Origin: Bryum argenteum
Taxonomy: Eukaryota; Streptophyta; Bryopsida; Bryales; Bryaceae
Reading direction: 5' to 3'
DNA: 64,000 nt
NCBI GenBank assembly: GCA_037043015.1
Contig: CM073325.1
Location: 11,511,001-11,575,000, forward strand
Program-made: the position numbers and the translations under genes
Notes under the pieces: generated by a model
What the model was told of the DNA's origin: nothing
The model's database searches: none
What the model saw: only the letters and a program-made list of their open reading frames with translations
Shown: in pieces, positions 11,766 to 23,578 of the stretch
Position numbering within the stretch: the first letter of the stretch is position 1
Layout of the letters: each line of letters opens with the position of its first letter

Positions 11766-12953
11766 TTTTGGGCACTTTTGAGGCTGGTTGCCTATAGGGG
11801 TTTATGTTCAAAAGTGTTTTTTGAAGTTCAATAAATATGTCACATACAAAGTTACTGAATTTTGGAACAAGATGAAGTGCTTTTTACAGGTAGTTGTTGA
11901 TTAGCATGAATAAATTACTGTATAATTACTAGTTAGAGTTGTTTGTATGTTCAAACGTGTTCTATGAAGAAATCAACTCAAATATTATACGATGTCTTTA
12001 GACTAGTTAGTCATTCAAAATTACTACATACAATTGTGTACAATTTGTAAATGGTATTCCAAAGTGAACCTCAATAACATGGTCTCTATGTCATGAAAAC
12101 ATGGCTCGCTATCCCTCAAAATTCATTCATTCAAAATAAGTAACAATTGGATCCATCATCCAACTTTCTTTTCATTAGATCATGAAATAATAAGAAAGCA
12201 ATCAACATTTGAACCCACACTTGCAATTAAATCTCAAATAAGTAGGTTTAGACTTCTAAATGTACTTGCGCTTGTGCATTATGCAAGGGGCCTTGCTTGT
12301 TTAAATTTTGATCCAAATTAGGCATTGCTATGGAATTTAGAAAAAAATTCTATAAGTGTTGTAGGGCCTCCTACAATATGGTATTGGAAAATGGGAAAAC
12401 AAAGATTGTGATATGAAATATTTATGTGTTAAAAGTTACTCTTAAGGCAATGTCCACTTTTTAATCTAGACATGAAGTGAAAAAATATTTTATCTATTTG
12501 TAGCTCTATGATCTTTGTAAATGAAATCATATCAACACTTGTGAAACCATTTGCTACCCATATCAGTAGTTTGATACAAGTTCTTATGGTTGAAAGTACA
12601 AAACTAGGAATAATTAATGTTCCATAACTCAACTAGTGACTTTTTTGGTACTTTGAATTTTGCAAGTCAGAAGATGACACAAAACTATAGGGAGTTAATA
12701 TGTTAAAAATACACTAACAAACCATGCTTGTAAGAGAATCATGACACAAGTATGAAATACCATATTATATATGCTTGTAATCATGTTGTAGAGTATGATA
12801 TGTACAACAAATCATAACTTACAAATATTATTTCTGATTGATCACTAATATTTTATGATTTCAATGTTTTTTGAATACATGAGCTAAAGACCTTACGACG
12901 TAATATCATCCTTGATCCTTTGTATGTTCATCGAAGATTAGAGTGAATTCTTG
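11766..12953. other. Intergenic, AT-rich, nothing recognised
   Basis: No supported gene or RNA. A short direct duplication (GGCACTTTTGAGGCT) occurs near 11753-11785. Confidence 0.35.
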
Positions 12954-13160
12954 GAGAGCAGCACAACTCATAGTTGGTTTAAAACCATGCCCCTCACAAT
13001 GAGGAGGTTGCGGGTTCCAATCCTCATGTTAGATTGGTCCTCATCATGTGATACCATCCAATCATATATTTATTTATATCTTTATTCAACACACATGAGC
13101 TGTACAATTGCACGCCTCGAGGTTTTGCCATTGGGCACTTTAGAACTTCATGAGTGAGAA
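12954..13160 (+). repeat. tRNA-derived SINE-like sequence
   Basis: Positions 12966-12979 (ACTCATAGTTGG) resemble a Pol III box A as in a tRNA D arm, and 13012-13023 (GGGTTCCAATCC) resembles box B. They lie about 45 bases apart, with a CCTC...GAGG anticodon-arm-like hairpin between. The acceptor stem does not close, so it is not a functional tRNA. The body after the tRNA-like head has no clear end. It could also be a lone tRNA relic. Confidence 0.45.
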
Positions 13161-13448
13161 TTCAAACTTCCCACCTAATGACAACAAAAGCTGTTGGATA
13201 CTAACTGCCCTCATCTTTCTAGTTTAAGGTCATTCCAAATCATGCTGGGGTTTTTGAACCTCAATGTATAAGTACCTCAAAACCCTTTGAGAAAATAATA
13301 TGTACATTAACTAAGTAAAAATCAACAAAATGTTCACCTTGAGAAGGATAAGTACTTCCAATATAGATTTTGTGATTTTCAAGAATTAACATCCATGAAT
13401 ATGTTTAGCAAACACTCAATCCCCACACCAACCTCTGAACATGTTTAG

Positions 13449-13687
13449 CCCCTTAAGGAGAAGCTCATCCAAAACAACCATATCTAAAATCAGTGAACAA
13501 ATCATTCTTGAATACAATTTTGGGATATCCAACCGTAGGATCTTATTTATAACTCTCTAATTCATTTATCCGCAAGTTAGTATCAAATTACATTGTATGG
13601 ATCTTTAGTTACATTTAGTTAAAGATACGATGTTACAAGAACATCATTTTTTTTTGCGCAAATCGACCACAATGTGAACTTTAGGGG
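13449..13687. mobile_element. MITE, family A (CCCC...GGGG, about 240 bp)
   Basis: Starts CCCCTTAAGG and ends CTTTAGGGG, flanked on both sides by TTAG, which could be a mutated or alternative TTAA target duplication. The interior (GGGATATCCAACCGTAGGAT) matches the copy at 21192-21451. No coding capacity. It lies about 280 bp upstream of the CCT3 start codon. Confidence 0.6.
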
Positions 13688-13969
13688 TTAGAGTTCTTCT
13701 TCTTGAATTCCTAACATGCACGGTAATACGCTGCTCGGCAACAAAGAGAATCAGAAGTTGAGCAAAGGTATGATAATAAGGAGGAGACGGTAATAAGCCG
13801 GAAAGCGGTAACAGGATCGTCGTCTCCACAACTGCCCTCCCAAGACCGTGAGTAGGCCAAGGTTTCCCATTGCAGCCCTAGTTTGCAGTTCGTCGCCATC
13901 GCCACTACTGTTACGCATCACGCTCCTCGATCCATCGCCGTAGCACGATCGCCTCATTATTTCGTCAAA
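13688..13969 (+). promoter_or_regulatory. CCT3 promoter and leader region
   Basis: Short interval between a MITE and the CCT3 start codon. It becomes GC-richer toward the gene (13800-13960). No TATA box is evident, as is usual for housekeeping genes. A telo-box-like AGGGTTT motif appears just after the first splice donor, near 14020. Confidence 0.4.
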
Positions 13970-16900
13970 ATGCAGGCCCCAGTGCTGGTTCTCAGTACGT
14001 CGCCGCCTTTTCTCTCTCCCAGGGTTTATGGCGCTTCAGGGTTTTAGGTCAATGCGTTTTTTCTTTCTTCAATCGAGCGATCTCCTGAATGTTCTGCATT
14101 GATGTTGTTTCAGATGATGCTACTAAGCGGGAGACTGGAAGCCGGGTGCATCGCGCCAATATTCAAGCCTCCAAGGTATCGTGACACTCCCTAACCGCCG
14201 ATCTGGCTATGAATTTTAAAAAAATGCATTGATCGCCTTAGGTTTAGGGTTGGCATAACTGTATAAGCATTGGCACCAAGCGCAGAAGAACTAGTAGCGA
14301 GTTTCTTCACGTTAAGCTGGATACCGTCGATCAACGATGAAATTATAGTTGACTGATATGAGCGAATGGCGATTAAAGTCCAATGGCGCTACGTCTTATA
14401 GGTTTGTAGAGGTTTAGGGTTTTTCATTTTGTAACTGTACATGTGCATCGATGCCAGACTCAGAAGAGGTAGTAGCGAGGTTTTTCACGTTAAGCTAGCT
14501 ACAGTTACATTCACTTTTTTTGACGGTTGCGACCGAAGTTCTTCTTGCTGACATGATCAAGGTGCATCGATGTTTGAGTTTTGCGGTTTTCTATGAGTTT
14601 AGGGTTTTTTAGTCTGTAACTGTTATAAGCATTGATATTAGACTCAGGAGAAGTAGTGGCTCGTTCTTTCTTGAAGGTGACTCCCATTAAGCTGGATACA
14701 GTACAATGCTCTGGATTGCTCATTGTTAGGGCACTTGTGACTTCTGGATCGTTAAAAGGTCGAAGTTTCGTGTTATCGGGAGGTTTTATCGGGCAAAGGT
14801 GAAATGATCGAGGTGCTAATTATCAACGTGTTGTTATGGTGTGTACCGCCAGGCTGTGGCAGATGTTATTCGGACAACATTAGGGCCAAGGTCGATGTTG
14901 AAGATGCTTCTTGATGCTAGTGGAGGTAAATGTTAATTACGACTGGCCATATCTCTTTGATACTGTTGAGGGTGGCTGAATAAGTGTTTAATAAGGCCAT
15001 CTTTGATGGCAGGGATTGTCCTTACAAACGATGGTAACGCTATTTTGAGAGAGCTTGATGTCTCGCACCCTGCTGCGAAGTCTATGATAGAGCTCAGTCG
15101 TACGCAAGATGAGGAGGTTGGTGATGGAACCACATCGGTTATCATTCTAGGTGAGCATTTTTTTATCTTCTTACTACCTGATTACTTTCGTCGAAGCAGA
15201 AACTATCGAAGTTGCGAAGTTTTTGAAGGGCAAGTTTGATGATCTGTATGCATTGTTTTTCCCGCTTTGTTGCTTATGCTGATGTGCATCTTGGTTTTGG
15301 CAGCCGGCGAGATGCTCTATGTTGCTGAGCAATTTTTGGACAGGCAATTTCACCCCACTGTCATTTGCCGAGGTTAGTACATCTGAATTTTTTTGCTAGT
15401 CGGCAGTGATCAGTGCTGGCAACAAGTCCCATTTGTAATAAACTCGAGCACGCATGCTGCAATTTACTCATGGTTATCAGGTTCTCAAGGTTTTCAGGTT
15501 ATATGGTACTATCAATAACCCGTTATGTTTGATGTGTTTTTATGCAGCTTATTCTAAGGCTTTGGAGGATGCAGTGGCTGCCCTGAGGGATATTTCTTTT
15601 GACATCGATATTAACGATCGTAAGTGCATGCAGGAGTAACATTGTCTATGATGTTGTGGAAGCTCGTTCATGTATAAATATGACTCCTGATTCTGAATTT
15701 GTTGGAAAATTGTTTCTAAAGCTTTGAATTGTCATGCAGGTGAAATGATGCTGAACATCGTCCGAAGTTGTATTGGCACAAAATTCACTAGCCGTTTTGG
15801 CACCTTAATTGCTGTAAGCCTTCTGTATCAACGACTCCTATGTTATACGATATCTTGTTAAGTTCTTTCATTACTCGGCTCATTTCGGTCTATGTCATGA
15901 GAGTTTACAGTGAAAAGTTTTTTTCATGCAGGATTTGGCCATTGATTCTGTTGCTACTATCTCCGTCGATATGGGAAATGGACTTCGCGAGGTTGACATC
16001 AAGAAATACATAAAAACGGAAAAGATTCCAGGAGGGCAGTTGGAAGATTCGATGGTTCTCAAGGGAGTGATGTTCAATAAAGATGTTGTGTCCCCAGGGA
16101 AAATGCGAAGGAAGATTGTGAACCCTCGTATTATTCTCCTGGATTCGCCCCTAGAGTACAAGAAAGGAGAGAATCAGACAAACGCAGAGATCATGAAAGA
16201 AGAGGATTGGTAAGCTCTCACCTTTTAACTTTGCGTTCGTCGTTTTGTCTGCATATTCCGAACCATTGCTCCATTTCCGTTACTTAGCATGCTTATTTGA
16301 TTGGCAGGGCTACACTTCTGCGAATGGAGGAAGAGTATATTGAGAACTTGTGTGTTCAAATCATAAAGTTCAAGCCCGATTTGGTGATAACGGAGAAAGG
16401 CTTGAGTGATTTGGCTTCACATTATCTCAGCAAGGCAGGTATTAGTGCTATTCGCAGATTAAGGAAGACCGACAATAATCGTATTGCTCGTGCTTGTGGG
16501 GCCACTATTGTGAACCGGCCAGAGGAGCTTCAGGAGAGTGATGTCGGCACTGGTTGTGGCCTCTTTGAGGTTAAGAAGATTGGAGATGAGTACTTCTCTT
16601 TCATTGTTGAGTGCAAGGACCCCAAAGCTTGCACAGTCCTGCTAAGAGGTCCCAGCAAAGATCTCCTAAACGAGGTGGAACGCAACTTAGCGGTGAGTTC
16701 ACAGTAAATAGTTAACTGGTTGTCCATATTCAGCAGTATGCCCGTATACTTGATGGACTCAAAGAAGGTTGTATATTGATTTGCAACGGATGGGATATGA
16801 CAGGATGCCATGGGAGTAGCTCGCAACGTTATCAAAGATGCGAAATTGGTGCCAGGTGGTGGAGCTTCAGAAATGGCTGTTGCAGCTATCTTGAAGAAGA

Positions 16901-17844
16901 AGAGTATGTCAATCGAAGGTGTCGAACAGGTTGGTAACTTTTTGCTATGATTGGATTGTTTCTGTAAGCGCAATATTGTACTGATTTTTGGCCTGCGAGT
17001 TTTAGCCCCCTACCTTCAGGGTGTCAGCGGTCTAATTTGTATTTTAGTTTTATTTTACTCGCAATTTCGTTCTGAAGGTTAGATGCTAGCAATGTCATGA
17101 CAGTTATACATCGGTAGATTGTGTTGGGTTAGAATACTTGAACTCATATTTTCTATTTAATTAGTATCTACAAATAGATTGCTTAATTCTCAAGAATGGT
17201 TTCAGTCGTTTGGGTTCTGATATACATGTGTTTGGTTGCAGTTGCCATATAGGGCAGTTGTTCAAGCCCTAGAAGTGATTCCTCGAACTCTAGCTCAAAA
17301 CTGTGGTGTCAATGTCATTCGGACCATGACCGCCCTCCAAGCCAAGGTTCATCTTCTCAACATCTCTTCAATTTTCTCATCCTGTGAATCTGTCCATTGT
17401 ACTGTACCATCACTGCTCCATAACGATATACTGCAGTGCCACGTTCAGTCTGTCACCAATGTCAGGAGCTGACGTATTTCATCTTTCGTTGCAGCACGCT
17501 AACGGTGAAAATCAGAATGTTGGCATTGATGGCAACACTGGAGAAATCACCGACATGAAAGAGCTCGGAGTGAGTACCATCTTATTATTTCTCACGGTTG
17601 CTTCAGTTTCTACGACATTGTTTACTGATCAGTGTTTGTTTGACCTAACGTTTTCCAGGTGTGGGACTCCTTCGGAGTGAAGCAACAGACCTTCAAAACA
17701 GCAATAGAAGCTGCCTGCATGCTGTTAAGAATCGATGACATCGTGAGTGGAATCAAGAAGAAGCAAGCTGCTGGAGCTGCACCCAAGCAGCCCGTAACAT
17801 CGACAGGGGAGGATGTCGATAGTGAGCAAATGATCCCAGAGTAG
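13970..17844 (+). CDS. CCT3: T-complex protein 1 subunit gamma (CCT/TRiC chaperonin)
   Basis: Thirteen exons join in frame: 13970-13994, 14114-14175, 14853-14925, 15013-15150, 15304-15372, 15548-15619, 15740-15813, 15932-16209, 16308-16692, 16804-16929, 17242-17346, 17495-17569, 17659-17844, giving 555 aa, the same length as the Arabidopsis protein. The product is one of eight subunits of the cytosolic double-ring chaperonin that folds actin, tubulin and other proteins using ATP. The group II nucleotide-binding motifs are intact: TNDG (58-61), GDGTTS (90-95), and near the C-terminus [32 protein letters not shown] and [12 protein letters not shown] are typical of the gamma subunit. The first exon codes only 8 residues plus one base, and intron 2 is 677 bp with an internal repeat. 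Conservation is strong along the whole protein, so it is most likely functional. Confidence 0.96.
14241..14705 (+). repeat. Threefold imperfect repeat inside CCT3 intron 2
   Basis: Three related units begin near 14241, 14411 and 14596. Each runs from a TTTAGGGTT telo-box-like motif through GTAACTG/TAACTGT, a CAGAAGA or CAGGAGA block, a TAGTAGCGAG-like block and finally GTTAAGCT(G/A). Spacing is about 170-185 bp. The units lie in the longest intron of CCT3, close to the start codon, where plant intronic enhancers are often found; a regulatory role is inference. Confidence 0.6.
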
Positions 17845-18879
17845 AGCCACAGAGTAAATACTATATGAATTCCTCCCCTTATGCCTTATAAATCAGCAAC
17901 ACCAGCTTACTAGAATTCGTTTTTTTACAGCCACCCTCTCTTAGCTCAGGGTGCATTCTAGTTGGAGAAGACAGAGCAGTAATAGGGGTCAGTCAGAGTA
18001 CAGTCCTTTCCTTGTTTAGGGGCTGCCTCAAATTTTGAAGTGGTCCAAACAAAATTCAATGGTAATCCTCACATTTTTCGTAGCATGCCAACTTGCGCAA
18101 TCTTTTGAAGTGTGACGACAGGGGATTGATTGGAACGACAATCAAGGAGCTTCCATCGTTTTCAGGTCCATCACCAATCTATGAATGAATGTGTCAGTGT
18201 TTTGCTTTTGAGGCCCTTGGTTCTAGAAAATAATATCATATAACAACGGATAAGTAGTGCAAATATCTCACGATGGTCCTCCCTGTATTTGCTCCCTTCC
18301 GGAGGATAGGGAAATTTAGATTTTGCTGGTACTAATGGCAAGATCTTTCACCACCTTAACAAACTGTAAGTATCTCTTTCCTTTTCTTCTCTGCATGGCG
18401 ATGTTGAGTGCCATCATCATCACCTTGTCAGGTGCCATTATTTCCTTACTGAGAGTTGTACGACGTGAATTTTGACAGGATTCACACAATATATGTGGAG
18501 AAGTACTACAGAAACTTCCCTTGTAACTTTATAGGGAAACTCAGGTATGTATATATGTGTCCCCACACGAATCCACTCAGTAGATGAGGGTTGTCAAAAG
18601 CAGATTCACGTGTCCATGTCTGCTACAAGACGTGTTGTCCATGCCTTTCGCTTCGTCTTTCTGTGCTTGGAGCGTATCCAAGGTAACTCAAATTCTCACG
18701 TTCCTGCTAAGCTATGTGCATTGCTAACCTGGTATTAGAAGCCGTATTAGCTTAGGGTCTATTTGAACATATCAATTGTGGTTGTGAGAGTGAAGCACTG
18801 AAATCAAGTGAATATATGGACCAGGTTCGTTGGTGGCATGTTTACTACCACCACATATACTTTTGCGAGCTAACAACAT
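17845..18879. other. 3' flank of CCT3 and intergenic DNA
   Basis: The first few hundred bases probably contain the CCT3 3' UTR. No other gene is supported; the open frame near 18547-18738 has no recognisable motif. Confidence 0.4.
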
Positions 18880-19200
18880 TACTGGAAAAGTGTGGTTATT
18901 TCATCAATCTAAATGATTCATTGATTCATTCCACTGCATTAGTGGAGAAATGCGGTATTTCCACTTATCCTAACCAAGCTAAATGACTTAGTTCACGATT
19001 TCCACTGAGCTTACTTGAATGAGACATTCTTGGTGGGAATATCGATGGAGAGCTTGTTGGAAACATCGTACCTTTCCACTAATGCCAGGATTGGCACCGA
19101 ACTTGGTGGAACGTTCGTGGTGAAAATACCACACTTCTCCACTACTGTCTCAGACTCATTGTCAGTACTGAGACAGTCGTGGAGAAGTGTGGTATTTTGA
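18880..19200. repeat. Four-copy motif cluster ending in a 33-bp-arm hairpin
   Basis: A motif close to GTGGAGAAGTGTGGTATTTT occurs near 18883-18904 and 18941-18963, then inverted at 19121-19142 and again forward at 19178-19200. The last two form arms 19121-19153 and 19168-19200, which pair over 33 bp with two mismatches around a 14-base loop. It could be a small foldback element or a hairpin RNA locus. Confidence 0.65.
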
Positions 19201-19920
19201 CAGTAGGTTGTGGAATAACGGCGTCACGTTCTGACTAAAAACTGTTTAATGCTCCAGAATTCGGGAGGGAAGGCAGTAAGACATTCTCAAAGTAGATGTG
19301 TAAGCTATGCTAGTTCTTACACTTTCATGTGGATAAGAACAACTGGTGTTGTCACTAATGAAGTGGTGATTAGTTACAAAGATCCCTTGTCCAGCATGGG
19401 GTGGTATCTCTTGGGTTTGATGACCATCGTGGGTCCTTCAACAGCATCTTAGCTCTCTAAAGTGAGTCATCGATCTACCACCTTATCCAAGCTCAGCCAA
19501 GCCAAGCCCAGCCTTCGTCAGTCTTCGCAAACTGGAGGCTTATTCGGTTATTCGAATGGGAGAGTATTTGGGAGACATTCCTCTACTCATCATTTGTTGT
19601 ATTTTTTTTCGTTCATTAATTGGAAGATACTTGCGTCCTGTTTATTTTTGAAAATTGTTGATGCGGTTTGCCCGGGAAGAGATTCTAACAGAAATTATTT
19701 ATGCCCCTACCTTGGCAAGTACAGTAGACCGGTGTATGACCGTTTCTATGTAGTGTAGTATAGGTATAGCTGGAGTGTAGTTATTTTCTCGTGGGTGTGC
19801 TTTGGGGTGGTGGAGGCATGTTGTAGCTAGTGACATGCATGGTTGACATTTGGCTTTTGCTACTGGTGCGGTAACTCATCCCATTTGCTTCGCTTTTGTG
19901 CTGTACTCTTTATTGGCTAT
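19201..19920. other. Intergenic, nothing recognised
   Basis: Moderate-GC DNA with short open frames that carry no domain signature. A run of GCTCAGCCAAGCCAAGCCCA near 19490 is a minor simple repeat. Confidence 0.3.
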
Positions 19921-20075
19921 TACAATTTGCTACCCTACTTTGTTCACAATTTGCTACCCTACTTTGTCTTAATTTGCTACCCTACTTTGTTCACAATCTG
20001 CTATTCTAGTTCTGCTACAATTTGCTGCTCTACTTTACTCACAACTTGCCACCCTAGTTCTGCTACAATTTGCAA
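19921..20075. repeat. Minisatellite, about 24-bp unit, six to seven copies
   Basis: Units of the form CAATTTGCTACCCTACTTTG follow one another, with drift toward CTGCTCTACTTT and CACCCTAGTTCTGC in later copies. The open frame across it translates to a low-complexity repeat and is not a credible gene. Confidence 0.75.
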
Positions 20076-20134
20076 TTTGATTCATCTGCTGCAGCAGCTC
20101 AAGCTCCTTGCAATGTCTTTGCTATTGCTAAGTA

Positions 20135-20947
20135 CTCCCACCGTCTCAGAAAAACACCATGATTTACTGGAAATGGTTGGATTTTTACGATGGTTTAGAT
20201 TGCTCATTGATATGGTTTGGATGGTTTGGATTACTCATTAACCCCTAAATGGTTTGACTCATTTGTAGTAAAATGAACACATCCTTAAAAGCATTGTCAT
20301 AGGTGGAGGTAAAAGTGTGTTATCCAAATCTCAACCGTACAATCTTGTCGTAGACATATTGAACATCATGTGGGTCAAATTTTGAGTCATGAGGCTTCAT
20401 AGATTGCGAGATCGTAATGTATTAATACTCAAAAATGATCACATAATTTCATCATTTTCACTTTAAAGTGAAAATGCTACCATTAGACTTATTGCAATGA
20501 AAAAGTCACCAATTAGAATGTTGTTCACCTTCATCTCAGTAGCATCCTTGAACAAAAAAAAACCATGAGAAAAATTTCTTTGTGCAAATAATGGCCCTGC
20601 AATGGTGAAAACTGCCCTAAATTTTACAAAGGAAAAAATGTCCAAAACTAGGCTGCTGTCACTGAAATGCATGTCATTAATTCATACTTCATTGTATGGG
20701 TCTGAGATTTTTAAGACATGAACTAGACTTGATTTGGGACCCAACCCAAGTGATTTCGTCCAAAACGGAGTCCGGATGAAGAAGTTATGGCTCTCCAAAG
20801 TTTCTGTCATCCAAAATGTCGTTTTTCGACATTCGGCCCGCTTAAGGGTTAATATCAAATTGTGAAATGGAATTAATATCGAATTGTTGAATTATTGTGA
20901 AATGGATGTTTGAGCCAATTCATAGTATTTTTGTGAGACTGAGGGAG
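20135..20947. mobile_element. Stowaway/mariner-like MITE with TA target duplication
   Basis: The left end CTCCCACCGTCTCAGAAAAA matches the reverse complement of the right end, CTCCCTCAGTCTCACAAAAA, at 17 of 20 positions, and TA flanks both ends (20133-20134 and 20948-20949). CTCCCTC-type ends with TA duplication are typical of Stowaway elements of the Tc1/mariner group. The 813-bp length is explained by a nested TTAA-flanked segment at 20242-20848. Confidence 0.6.
20242..20848. mobile_element. TTAA-flanked insertion nested in the Stowaway-like element
   Basis: Begins CCCCTAAATGG after TTAA (20238-20241) and ends CTTAAGGG before TTAA (20849-20852). The left end resembles family A and the right end families B and C, so it may be composite. 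The first 180 bp recur inverted near 23740-23925 and inside the foldback at 26084-28040 (for example TTTGACTCATTTGTAG and ATGTGGGTCAAA). Confidence 0.5.
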
Positions 20948-20949
20948 TA

Positions 20950-21191
20950 GCAGTTTCAATTAGAGTCAAATGAACCTCACAGCACAAAGCCAATAGTTTA
21001 CAATTCGATTCTTTGAGAAGTATCGTAGGTGGTCAGTAGTTCAGCAGAAACTGAGTTATTTTTGAAAAAGCTGTCAATTCGGTTTGGAGAAAGTTTGATA
21101 TCTGTACTAGTCATAATTAGAACCATAAATGAGATGGAATCGCGGTTTAAGTATGTTTGCCAAAGTCCAAAATTCAAATTTGATTCTTTAA
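20950..21191. other. Short intergenic spacer between mobile elements
   Basis: No gene or repeat recognised. TTAA at 21188-21191 is the left target-site copy for the next element. Confidence 0.3.
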
Positions 21192-21451
21192 CCCCTAAAG
21201 GAGAAGACCCCTACAGTGACTTCCAAGACGGCCATTTCTGAAATCCATGAACATCTCTTTTTGAATTTGATTTTGGGATATCCAAATGTGGGATCTTATT
21301 TACAACTGTCTCATTGGTGTCCTCCTCAATTTTTATCAACTTTCACCATAAGGATCCCGAGTTATCTAGAGTCAAAGTTTTAGTTTTTGCAAAAACAACA
21401 TATCTTTCTTAAGCAAATGGACCACAATGTGGTCGGTTTCAACTTTGGGGG
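21192..21451. mobile_element. MITE, family A (260 bp)
   Basis: Begins CCCCTAAAGG after TTAA (21188-21191) and ends CTTTGGGGG before TCAA, a one-base change from TTAA. The interior around 21280 (GGGATATCCAAATGTGGGAT) matches the copy at 13449-13687. No coding capacity. Confidence 0.6.
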
Positions 21452-23319
21452 TCAATTGGCATTTGAGTGTGGAGGTTTGGTAATCATTATTTTTACAATG
21501 AATGTTGCTTATTCAAAGTGTCATCTTATCATTACAGCTATTGGTGATGTTGGTATAAAGGTTAAAAGTTGAAAGCATTTTGTGAGAGCTTTCAATAGTA
21601 AGAAGTGAGATTTGAGTTGGTAGAAACCTTTCAAAACAATTTTCATTGTGTCTAAGTCAAAGTACATCGTACCTTGTACCTTTTACATTGTCAAACCACC
21701 ATCTACCGACATCTTTCACCATTGATGCTTAACAATCAACGGTTTTTTTCCGAAATTTTCAAAGGTTATACCTACGATTCATTTAGGAAGAGCACAAACT
21801 TGCCAAATCAACAAGGTATGATGTTCATTTGCATAAGAGAAATCAAATTATGTTTTTGGACACATAGGGTAATGTTTGCAGATTTTGAGATTACTTCTAT
21901 TATACATTACTAGAGTTTGAACTTTCATGACTTTTCTCGAAAATACACGAGTAAACTAGTGTTTATTTAACTATGTGAATTTTGTTCTCAAATGTGGTCA
22001 AAATAAAACTAAAAAACCATGACTTCCAATGTTACATATGGATGTTTATTTTCATCTCACAAGCTCGACTTCATGTAAATTAACCTCTAAAGCTACGAGG
22101 CCTGCTAAAAATTGCCTTCTTTCGCTGCAAGCCAAGATTTTTTACTCTATAATGTAATTTGGAGAAAAACTTGATATTTCAACCTAAAGTTGGTCAAGCC
22201 TCTTCAAATTCTTGTTCCTTGGCAAGTTAGGTACATGTTTTACAAAGTTCTATTTTTGACATCTAAAAGGCATATGAAGAATTATATAGATTATCTAAAT
22301 GGTGACAACATACCTTGGTAGGTTTTTACCCTTACAACAAATCAAAATCTGAAAAAAGGTAAATTCCTAAATTTTAGTGCACACCATTATCTCAAAAATA
22401 TTCTCGCATAGCCCAACCTAAATATGGTGCCAAGAATTGCAAAGGAACAGGATCGGAAGCGGTAGCTCCTACAATAATGCAATATTCTAAAGCACCTGCT
22501 TCCAAAAGAATCTTAACTAATTGTGCCACGGTTGAACGTTTCTGTCAAATTGCTACATACACGCAATACAATTTTTCACTATCTGAGGTGCCTTGTGTGT
22601 TACTTTGCTTCTAGTTCAATATGCTATCAATAGCAGTTTTTCAGTTTGTCTCTCTCCTATTATAAGTTCTAGTTGACCATGAGCTATAGGTTTTTGAAGT
22701 TATTGTAATCTAATAGCTTTTGGGCATAATTTTGAGAATGTATGGGGATATACTCCACTTTTGGGCATGCCCTAATAGTGCTTTCAAACCGTGAGAGTGA
22801 ATATCTTGTAAAGTATAAGGAATTTTGACGCATGAATGGTCTTGTTGAAAAGGTCTAGGAATACACTACAATTTGCAAAAGACTTGGAATTCACACAACT
22901 AAGTATAGTATGTGAAGAGTCTGACCAAAGTCAAAACGGCCATATTTTGGCGTCTTGAAACTTTAGGGATTAAAACTTGTAAATATTTTAGTTATTGTTG
23001 CTCCTCAGCTGATGTTGCTTTATGAAACATATATCTGCACAATATAATGCATTGCCAACATTTGATGTGGTTTCAGTGGTGCCAAATTAAAGGTTTACAA
23101 AGATGATATTATTTGCAATCCAGTGGTTGTTTAGAACGTTGTATGATTTCTTAGTCAACTGTTTTGGCTTCTTATTGATAACCACAATAAAAACTAGCTT
23201 TAAACATGTTTTTTTCTCTATAACTTTTGAGGCGATTTTCATCATTGAAAAGACATTATATGTAGAAAGAAAATTTTCTCATGTTTGTCTGTTTGTTTAT
23301 TTTTATTTTGTTTTTTTAA
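21452..23319. other. Intergenic, AT-rich; possible decayed TTAA-type element
   Basis: No gene is supported. TTAACCTCTAAAGC near 22079 and CTTTAGGGATTAA near 22963-22975 look like decayed ends of a longer (about 0.9 kb) relative of the TTAA-type MITEs, but the match is short. Confidence 0.3.
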
Positions 23320-23578
23320 CCCCTAACTCTCCTTGTTGCAAAACGGTCTAAGTCACAAAATGTGACCTTCCTTTGGATTAAGCTCAAATAATCTCAATCC
23401 AAGCATTATTTAAAAGATTCAACCGTAAGATCTCAAAGTTCACTTGACATTCTTCTCACATACCAAATTTGAACCGTTCATTCTTCCTCATTTGTAAGAT
23501 TATAATGGTCAAAGTTGGCTGAGTTTTTCTCTTGCGGGAACCTCCAAACCCGATTCGGGTTTTAAGGAGAGTTAGGGG
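23320..23578. mobile_element. MITE, family A (259 bp, 15-bp perfect inverted ends)
   Basis: The left end CCCCTAACTCTCCTT is the exact reverse complement of the right end AAGGAGAGTTAGGGG. TTAA precedes the element, and TTGT, a drifted TTAA, follows it. The interior contains ATTATAATGGTCAAAGTTGG, as in the copy at 40524-40764. Confidence 0.75.

Noticed and set aside
19843..20241. 132-codon frame at the minisatellite
   Set aside because: Its repetitive part is produced by the 24-bp tandem repeat and the rest overlaps a MITE end.
22079..22975. Possible 0.9-kb autonomous relative of the TTAA-type elements
   Set aside because: End similarity is only about 12 bases with mismatches and there is no coding potential, so it is not called as an element.
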